Of a DNA stretch of 6,478 bases, positions 1 to 4,465 are shown piece after piece. How positions within the stretch are numbered: position 1 is the first letter of the stretch; every line of letters begins with the position of its first letter. This DNA is from an uncultured Ruminococcus sp. (GTDB lineage Bacteria; Bacillota; Clostridia; Oscillospirales; Ruminococcaceae): NCBI GenBank assembly GCA_945867875.1, contig CAMBJF010000136.1, forward strand, positions 1 through 6,478, written 5' to 3'. The position numbers and the translations under genes were made by a program. The notes under the pieces were generated by a model. That model ran no database searches, was not told where the DNA came from, and worked only from the letters and a program-made list of their open reading frames with translations.

Positions 1-330
1 CTCGTCCGCAAGGAAAAGATTGCAGAAAACCGCACCCTCACGCCATTCAAATTCCCCCGTCTGACGGTTTGGCATATTAAATCCCGTCACGTCCGCAGGC
101 ATAACGTCGGAGGTGAACTGCATACGGTTGTAGCTGAGTCCAAGCGCCTTTGAAAACGCCACCGCCATAGTGGTCTTGCCAACTCCGGGGATATCCTCCA
201 GCAGGATATGTCCCCCTGCGCAGGCAGTCATAAGAATTTTTATGATAATATCGTCCTTGCCGATAACAGACTTGCGAATTTCGTCCGCCGCCGCTTTCAG
301 CATTCCGATAAGCTTCTTGTCAATGTCCAT
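1..330 (-). CDS. MoxR-family AAA+ ATPase, N-terminal 110 residues (partial)
   Basis: This is the N-terminal part of a MoxR-type AAA+ ATPase, a cytoplasmic family thought to act as chaperones that help assemble or activate partner proteins, often encoded beside DUF58 (von Willebrand factor A-like) and transglutaminase-like genes. Reading the minus strand from ATG at 330 gives 110 codons with no stop to the window edge. The Walker A motif is EDIPGVGKTT (residues 45-54). The frame ends at NLFLADE (104-110), the Walker B aspartate-glutamate pair. Between them the segments YNRMQFTSDVMPADVTGF (67-84) and GEFEWREGAVF (92-102) are typical of MoxR. Full family members have about 310-330 residues, so about two thirds is missing beyond the edge. 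GGAGG lies 7 nt before the ATG. The family call is firm; the client is unknown. Confidence 0.93.
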   Translation of the reverse strand, partial: MDIDKKLIGMLKAAADEIRKSVIGKDDIIIKILMTACAGGHILLEDIPGVGKTTMAVAFSKALGLSYNRMQFTSDVMPADVTGFNMPNRQTGEFEWREGAVFCNLFLADE

Positions 331-337
331 CTGCCGA

Positions 338-374
338 CCTCCGCTTTTTCAGACAGCAAAGCGGCAAGAGTATA
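338..374 (-). promoter_or_regulatory. Ribosome site, hairpin and possible -10 before the MoxR gene
   Basis: On the minus strand GGAGG (342-338) sits 7 nt before the MoxR ATG. A 7-bp inverted repeat, CCGCTTT (364-358) and AAAGCGG (347-341) with a 10-nt loop, overlaps the first two bases of GGAGG, so the folded form would partly hide the ribosome site. A TATACT -10 candidate is at 374-369, but the hexamer 17 nt upstream (TACATT) matches the -35 consensus at only two positions. The ribosome site is solid; the promoter and any role for the hairpin are weak inferences. Confidence 0.35.
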
Positions 375-417
375 GCTCCCGCCGCCTGATGAATGTATTT
401 GGTATTTTTCAGCTTTA

Positions 418-1404
418 TCAGCTCATAGAAAGTATAGCCATATCGCCGTTTGTAGCAAGACCTTCCTTGGCATTTGCCGCAGCGATGAGCTTAACGATGC
501 TGCCCTTTGTCCTTCTGAGAGCGCTGTCAAATTCTGAGATAGCGTTCACGAAAGCCTCGTCCTTGTCCTCAGCGTTGTAAGTAGCGCAGGTGAGGAGCAC
601 CTTGATGGTGTTGAAGAGGGTGTTGAAGAAGATGAAGTTGTCCCACAGATTAGATGTGCAGTCAGCGTAAGGCATACAATATGTCCAAACGTAGTTTACC
701 ATTACCTGCTCGATGTAGTGCTCTCTGCCGTTTTTGAGGAAGTCCTCGTGATATGCCTTCTTCATAGGCATATAGATCTTGTCGTCGTACTTGAATTCCT
801 TCATAGCTCTGTCGCACTTTACATTGGAGAATACAGTGTCAAGGAGCTTATCGTATTCCTCGGAAGTGGGGAGCGCACGGAGAAGTGAAAGACCGTCGCA
901 GAGGCTGTATGCGAAGTTAGGAGTGATAGACTCAAAATACTTCATAACAGAGTCCTGATTCTTGGGCACGTTCATATCACGGATAAATGTGGCAATGTAC
1001 TTGTCCTGCTCCTCGCCCACAGTCTTTTCAAGCATTCCCTGAAGGGTCTTGTAAGCATAGTTCAGAAGGAGCATACGCTTTTCAAAAACGAAGTTCCTGT
1101 TCTGGAGGATCTGCATTGTGAGGACCTTGAACTCCCAGTAATGCTTGAGCTGAGGAAATTTCTTCACAAGCTCCTCGCCCTGCTTTGCAAATTCTGTTTC
1201 GTGCTCGGGCTTGAGGTTTGTCATCTTGAAGCTGAGAACGCCGTCAATGCTCATAAGCTTTCTGATAAGGGGCTTCTGATATATAGGGAAAACGTACTCC
1301 ACAGCGCTGGGAGATGTGAGAATGTTGTACTGAACCTTTTCTTCGAGAGTCTTGTCCTCTGCAAGCTCCTGAAAATAAGACGGTGTGATTATAGGGTATG
1401 GCAT
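418..1404 (-). CDS. Uncharacterised 328-aa protein, possibly FliB-like without the cysteine motif
   Basis: I do not recognise this protein with confidence. The frame is open to 1455, but I choose the ATG at 1404 (MPYPIITPSYF...) because GGAGGA lies 6 nt before it and the upstream 17 codons have no ribosome site. The product has 328 residues and is soluble, with no signal peptide or clear membrane helix. It appears mostly helical and rich in aromatic and charged residues, and has only five scattered cysteines (169, 197, 243, 249, 273). The opening ITPSYFQEL and the region around residues 230-300 (NYVW..CMP, then FNTIKVLL, then a helix with AISEFDSAL) recall FliB-type flagellin lysine-N-methylases. 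However, the cysteine cluster that normally follows the start of those proteins is absent. This likeness is from memory of the family pattern and is tentative. It lies 87 nt upstream of the MoxR gene on the same strand and has its own promoter. Confidence 0.85.
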   Translation of the reverse strand: MPYPIITPSYFQELAEDKTLEEKVQYNILTSPSAVEYVFPIYQKPLIRKLMSIDGVLSFKMTNLKPEHETEFAKQGEELVKKFPQLKHYWEFKVLTMQILQNRNFVFEKRMLLLNYAYKTLQGMLEKTVGEEQDKYIATFIRDMNVPKNQDSVMKYFESITPNFAYSLCDGLSLLRALPTSEEYDKLLDTVFSNVKCDRAMKEFKYDDKIYMPMKKAYHEDFLKNGREHYIEQVMVNYVWTYCMPYADCTSNLWDNFIFFNTLFNTIKVLLTCATYNAEDKDEAFVNAISEFDSALRRTKGSIVKLIAAANAKEGLATNGDMAILSMS

Positions 1405-1410
1405 TATATT

Positions 1411-1416
1411 TCCTCC
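1411..1416 (-). promoter_or_regulatory. Ribosome binding site fixing the start at 1404
   Basis: GGAGGA on the minus strand is 6 nt from the ATG at 1404. The alternative ATG at 1455 has no such site upstream and would also place its start just 30 nt from the predicted -10, so the shorter protein is preferred. Confidence 0.8.
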
Positions 1417-1484
1417 AGTCCGAAGCCATAGGCATCGGTTAATTTCAAAGCTCAAAAAATGTCACAAAACAATATGTCTTTATA

Positions 1485-1513
1485 AGTATATCACACATTC
1501 ATCAAAAAATCAA
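1485..1513 (-). promoter_or_regulatory. Sigma-A type promoter for the 328-aa gene
   Basis: On the minus strand TTGATT (1513-1508) and TATACT (1490-1485) are separated by exactly 17 nt. They match TTGACA at four positions and TATAAT at five. A TGTG just before the -10 adds an extended -10 character. The site lies in a strongly AT-rich stretch (about 1441-1576) and would give a leader of roughly 75 nt before the ATG at 1404. Based on consensus match only. Confidence 0.65.
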
Positions 1514-1551
1514 TGCTTTTAGTAAAAAATACTATATTTTGCACTAAAAAT

Positions 1552-1572
1552 CAATTGTGAAATTGTTGAATA
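1552..1572. promoter_or_regulatory. Possible operator: imperfect palindrome with one Rex-like half site
   Basis: CAATT-GTGA-AATTG (1552-1565) is a 5-bp inverted repeat with a 4-nt centre, about 40 bp upstream of the -35 of the 328-aa gene. It also contains TTGTGAA (1555-1561), the left half of the usual Rex operator, but the second half at 1566-1572 (TTGAATA) matches TTCACAA poorly. Since rex is the adjacent gene, the half site is worth recording, but as a Rex site it is weak. Confidence 0.2.
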
Positions 1573-1576
1573 CTTA

Positions 1577-1735
1577 TACTAATCTTTAATCAACCTATAG
1601 ACAAATTCGACAGCTATAACGCAGCCACTCGTCGTCAAGCTTCCTTGCCGGGCGCAAAGCCCGCCTGCGGTCGCTTTCCTAGATTGGCAGCGTTCTATCT
1701 GCCGCCTTTGTCTACAGAACGATTAAAGATTAGTA
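1577..1735. mobile_element. 159-bp MITE-like element with 51-nt inverted repeats and TTA flanks
   Basis: The arms 1577-1627 and 1735-1685 are inverted copies that agree at 41 of 51 positions, with the outermost 15 (TACTAATCTTTAATC) identical. The 57-bp centre holds a small hairpin, CGGGC (1649-1653) with loop GCAAA and GCCCG (1659-1663). TTA occurs directly on each side (1574-1576 and 1736-1738), as expected of a 3-bp target duplication. The right TTA is the complement of the rex TAA stop, so insertion there would leave Rex unchanged. The element has no reading frame of its own, so it would need a transposase from elsewhere. The centre is GC-rich while the arm ends and the flank are AT-rich. 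It could instead be a large RNA hairpin acting at the 3' end of rex; it lacks a T-tract, so it is not a classical terminator. It probably recurs in the genome, which I cannot test. Confidence 0.65.
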
Positions 1736-2389
1736 TTAACTTTCATTTTCGCTGCTTTCCGAGTTGTTCAGCCCGTATGACAAAAGCATAAGGCTGTCCC
1801 CCAGATGAACGTTTTCCGCAATGATATCCTTGTGCTTTGCGGTGAGATCGTAGTGGGAAAAATTCCAGAAAGCCTTTATTCCGCAGCTTACAAGTAGGTC
1901 TGTGCATTCCTCCGCCGATTCTCTCGGAATGCAGAGTATAGCCGCCTCGGGGCGCTTTTCTGCAATAAAATCACGTATCTCCGTCATGGGGAGTATTTTC
2001 ATACCTGCCACCGTCAGTCCCGTCTTGTTTTCGTCGGTGTCAAATATTCCGCAGAGGGTCATTCCGAAGCTTTCAAATTTCATATGAATGGCAATGGCAC
2101 GGCCAAGGTTTCCCGCACCGATAAGTATGGCTTTTCTGTGCCTGTCAAGCCCCAGTATCCGTCCTATCTCAGAGTGGAGATCGGGGAGGAAGTAACCGCA
2201 GCCGGGCTGTCCGAAGCCGCCGAAGCAGTTAAGGTCCTGCCTTATCTGTGAAGCCGTCAGAGACATCTGCGCCGCCAGATCTGCGGAGGATATCCTTGTG
2301 CGCCCCTCAGCGATAAGCTCTCCGATAAAGCGGTAATATCTGGGGAGCCTTTTTATTACCGAGGAGGAAATATCCTCTTTTCTTGCCAT
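1736..2389 (-). CDS. rex: Redox-sensing transcriptional repressor Rex
   Basis: Rex is a homodimeric DNA-binding repressor that senses the NADH/NAD+ ratio: NADH binding releases it from operators of fermentation and energy genes. At 217 residues it has the usual family length. The winged-helix domain covers about residues 1-80, with RLPRYYRFI (14-22), then ASQIRQDL (46-53) in the recognition helix, then FGGFGQPGCGY (56-66) in the wing. The Rossmann domain follows, with the nucleotide loop GAGNLGRAI (91-99) and the strand GIFDTD (114-119) ending in acidic residues. WNFSHYDL (175-182) and HLGDSLMLLSYGL (195-207) close the fold and dimer swap. The start at 2389 has AAGGA about 10 nt upstream. The gene follows isocitrate dehydrogenase after 92 nt with no clear promoter of its own, so it may be read from the operon and could control it. 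Confidence 0.97.
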   Translation of the reverse strand: MARKEDISSSVIKRLPRYYRFIGELIAEGRTRISSADLAAQMSLTASQIRQDLNCFGGFGQPGCGYFLPDLHSEIGRILGLDRHRKAILIGAGNLGRAIAIHMKFESFGMTLCGIFDTDENKTGLTVAGMKILPMTEIRDFIAEKRPEAAILCIPRESAEECTDLLVSCGIKAFWNFSHYDLTAKHKDIIAENVHLGDSLMLLSYGLNNSESSENES

Positions 2390-2432
2390 AGTTCACCATT
2401 CCTTACTTGTGAGTTTTTGCTGTGTAATCAAA

Positions 2433-2470
2433 CTGCGGCAGCCCGCAGCACCGCCGCAGACTCCGCAGTT
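2433..2470 (-). terminator. Hairpin cluster between icd and rex (weak terminator or attenuator)
   Basis: On the minus strand CTGCGG occurs three times (2468-2463, 2459-2454, 2448-2443), followed by one CCGCAG (2438-2433). The nearest pair forms a tight 6-bp stem with a GCTG loop, followed by TTTGATT. The middle pair can make 7 bp (2459-2453 with 2439-2433) and the farthest 8 bp (2470-2463 with 2438-2431). The three folds exclude one another. The short T-run makes this a poor intrinsic terminator, so partial read-through into rex or a regulatory switch are both possible. Structure is seen; function is inferred. Confidence 0.4.
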
Positions 2471-2481
2471 CTAAGTCATTA

Positions 2482-3696
2482 TTACATCATAGCCGCAAGG
2501 CGCTTGTTTATCTCAAGGAGGAAGTCCTCGGTGTTGACCTTCTTCTTGTTTTCAAGATGAGAGAGAACGTACAGGTCGCCTGTCATAACGCCCTCTTCAA
2601 TGGTCTGAACGGTAGCCTTTTCAAGCTTCTCCGCATATTCGGAAAGAGCCTTGTTGCCGTCAAGCTCGCCTCTCTTCTTAAGAGCGCCTGACCAAGCAAA
2701 AATGGTGGCAACGGAGTTTGTGGAGGTCTCCTCGCCCTTAAGGTGCTTGTAGTAGTGACGGGTAACGGTTCCGTGAGCAGCCTCGTACTCATAAACACCG
2801 TCGGGAGATACGAGAACGGAGGTCATCATACCAAGGCTTCCGAAAGCGGTAGCAACCATATCGGACATAACATCGCCGTCATAGTTCTTGCACGCCCAGA
2901 TGTAGCCGCCGTTTGAACGGACAACTCTTGCAACAGCGTCGTCGATGAGGGTGTAGAAATATTCGATTCCGGCAGCCTCAAACTTAGCCTTGTACTCGTT
3001 CTCGTAAATTTCGGCAAAAATGTCCTTGAAGCGGTGGTCGTACTTCTTGGAGATAGTGTCCTTTGTGGCAAACCAGAGGTCCTGCTTGGTGTCAAGGGCG
3101 AAGTTGAAGCAAGCCTTTGCAAAGCTTCTGATAGAGTTGTCCTTGTTGTGAAGTCCCTGGATTACGCCTGAGCTGTCCTTGAAATCGTAAATGAGGGAGC
3201 GGGTCTCCTTACCGTCCTTGTCGGTGCATACCAGCTCACACTTTGAGCCCTGCTCAACCTGCATCTCGGTGTTCTTGTAAACATCGCCGTAAGCGTGACG
3301 GGCAATGGTTATGGGCTTTGTCCAGGTGGGGAGGAGGGGAGTGATGCCCTTAACGATAATGGGAGCTCTGAAAACAGTACCGTCAAGAATTGCTCTGATA
3401 GTGCCGTTGGGGGACTTCCACATTTCCTTAAGGTCATACTCGGTCATTCTCTGAGCGTTGGGGGTGATAGTTGCGCACTTTACAGCAACGCCGTACTTCT
3501 TTGTAGCCTCGGCGGAGTCAACTGTTACCTGATCGTTGGTCTCGTTTCTGTGAACAAGGCCAAGGTCATAGTAATCGGTCTTAAGGTCAACGTAAGGGGT
3601 GATGAGGATATCCTTTATCATCTTCCAGATGATTCGGGTCATTTCGTCTCCGTCCATTTCAACGAGGGGAGTGGTCATTTTGATTTTTTCAGCCAT
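2482..3696 (-). CDS. icd: Isocitrate dehydrogenase (NADP+), eukaryote-like homodimeric type
   Basis: This enzyme oxidises and decarboxylates isocitrate to 2-oxoglutarate, making NADPH in the cytoplasm. The 404-residue product belongs to the subfamily that includes human IDH1, not the E. coli Icd type. The isocitrate site is visible as SPNGTIR (95-101), R110, R133 and Y140. The catalytic lysine is K212 in ATKDT. Metal-binding aspartates are D252 in LIDDAVA and D275 and D279 in NYDGDVMSD. AAHGTVTRH (306-314) carries R313 and H314, which bind the 2'-phosphate of NADP+ in the family. I place the start at 3696 because GGAGGT lies 8 nt before it and MAEKIKMTTPLVEMDGDEMT is the normal family start; the open frame continues 37 codons upstream without support. 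It ends with three consecutive in-frame stops, TAA TAA TGA (2484-2476). The partner aconitase is two genes upstream. Confidence 0.97.
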   Translation of the reverse strand: MAEKIKMTTPLVEMDGDEMTRIIWKMIKDILITPYVDLKTDYYDLGLVHRNETNDQVTVDSAEATKKYGVAVKCATITPNAQRMTEYDLKEMWKSPNGTIRAILDGTVFRAPIIVKGITPLLPTWTKPITIARHAYGDVYKNTEMQVEQGSKCELVCTDKDGKETRSLIYDFKDSSGVIQGLHNKDNSIRSFAKACFNFALDTKQDLWFATKDTISKKYDHRFKDIFAEIYENEYKAKFEAAGIEYFYTLIDDAVARVVRSNGGYIWACKNYDGDVMSDMVATAFGSLGMMTSVLVSPDGVYEYEAAHGTVTRHYYKHLKGEETSTNSVATIFAWSGALKKRGELDGNKALSEYAEKLEKATVQTIEEGVMTGDLYVLSHLENKKKVNTEDFLLEINKRLAAMM

Positions 3697-3704
3697 TTTG
3701 GTAT

Positions 3705-3710
3705 ACCTCC
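3705..3710 (-). promoter_or_regulatory. Ribosome binding site fixing the isocitrate dehydrogenase start
   Basis: GGAGGT on the minus strand lies 8 nt before the ATG at 3696. It decides against the upstream ATG at 3807, which falls within the preceding gene and would add 37 residues not expected for the family. Confidence 0.85.
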
Positions 3711-3748
3711 AATAAAATTTTTCCATATGCACCTTAATAAGGCTTATA

Positions 3749-4219
3749 TTATCGCTTGTCACTCTTTGAAATGCCTGCAATGAAGCCGAGCCCCAGACCT
3801 GCGGCAAGCCCTGCGGCGATCATCTGAGGGATATCCCCTGTGATACAGCCGATAATGACGCCTGTTATCAGCCCCAGACACCCTCCCGTCAGGGGAGCGG
3901 CGAGCCTGAGCCTTTTTTGGCGGAACTCACGGTCTTTTATCTCCTTGAGCTGCATAAGCCTGTTTCCCCCGTCACCGGTCTCGGTGTCGAAGCTAACCTC
4001 TTTAAGAGCTTCACAGGGGAAATCGGGGCATTTGCCGCAATGCTCAAAGCCTTTTTCTTCCGCACATCTGCCCACCTCGCATTCCTCGTCCTCGAACAGC
4101 TTTTCACGCTCTTCGGGAGGGGTGAGGTAGGGACAGCCGGGGCAGTCATTTTCAAGGGCGAAGCGGCAGGAGGTGCAGTCCATACCGCATTTTGCCAAGG
4201 TCACGGTTTTCTGTTCCAT
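3749..4219 (-). CDS. DUF3795-type cysteine-rich protein with C-terminal membrane hairpin
   Basis: The first 72 residues fit the DUF3795 pattern: KCGMDCTSCRF (10-20), DCPGC (25-29), EECEVGRC (45-52), then EHCGKCPDFPCEAL (59-72). Ten cysteines (11, 15, 18, 26, 29, 47, 52, 61, 64, 69) suggest binding of metal or an iron-sulfur cluster; the family has no established function that I know. A charged linker (about 73-105) leads to two glycine-rich hydrophobic stretches, about 108-128 and 131-151, likely a transmembrane hairpin, ending in the basic tail SKSDKR. Such a membrane tail is unusual for the family as I know it. The ATG shares one base with the TAA of the upstream gene (TAATG) and there is no strong ribosome site, which points to translational coupling. 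It lies between aconitase and isocitrate dehydrogenase, so a link to iron-sulfur supply or redox is possible but unproven. Confidence 0.88.
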   Translation of the reverse strand: MEQKTVTLAKCGMDCTSCRFALENDCPGCPYLTPPEEREKLFEDEECEVGRCAEEKGFEHCGKCPDFPCEALKEVSFDTETGDGGNRLMQLKEIKDREFRQKRLRLAAPLTGGCLGLITGVIIGCITGDIPQMIAAGLAAGLGLGFIAGISKSDKR

Positions 4220-4428
4220 TATTTTCTGATGACAAAAAAGTACAGAAGTAAAATTACAATGGTGGGAATGGAGGAAAGTCCTCTTCTGAGTCTCAGGTTC
4301 ATCTCGGGAAAGTTCTTTTTCAGCAAGCTGTCAACAGCCATTGATGCGGCTACCGCTAAAATGAATGCTATCCATTCGCCCGCTGTCTGAGGACTTCTTC
4401 GTCTTAGTGTTAAAAACTCCATAGTCAT
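4219..4428 (-). CDS. Small two-helix membrane protein, unknown function
   Basis: I do not recognise this 69-residue protein. It opens with a basic stretch (TLRRRSPQ), then a hydrophobic segment GEWIAFILAVAASMAVDSLL (about residues 17-36), a basic loop containing LRLRRGL, and a second hydrophobic segment IPTIVILLLYFFVIRK at the end. It is probably an integral membrane hairpin. Three in-frame ATGs are possible: 4443, 4428 and 4422. I prefer 4428 because GGAG (4441-4438) lies 9 nt before it, while 4443 has no ribosome site; 4422 is also plausible. The gene begins 37 nt after the aconitase stop, and its own stop overlaps the start of the DUF3795 gene by one base, so the two membrane proteins are probably made together and may interact. 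Confidence 0.75.
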   Translation of the reverse strand: MTMEFLTLRRRSPQTAGEWIAFILAVAASMAVDSLLKKNFPEMNLRLRRGLSSIPTIVILLLYFFVIRK

Positions 4429-4465
4429 TGACCTGCTCTCCATTCCATAATGCCGTAAATTATGT

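Noticed and set aside
1577..1735. The inverted repeat as an ordinary rho-independent terminator for rex
   Set aside because: The arms are far longer and more imperfect than a terminator stem, and no T-run follows on either strand. The TTA flanks fit a mobile element better.
3712..3745. Palindromic CCTTATTAAGG in the spacer before isocitrate dehydrogenase as an operator or internal promoter
   Set aside because: It is short and AT-rich, with no matching -35/-10 pair at proper spacing that I could defend; chance is likely.
3697..3807. 37-residue N-terminal extension of isocitrate dehydrogenase
   Set aside because: It overlaps the DUF3795 gene, lacks a ribosome site, and the normal family start is preceded by a strong GGAGGT.
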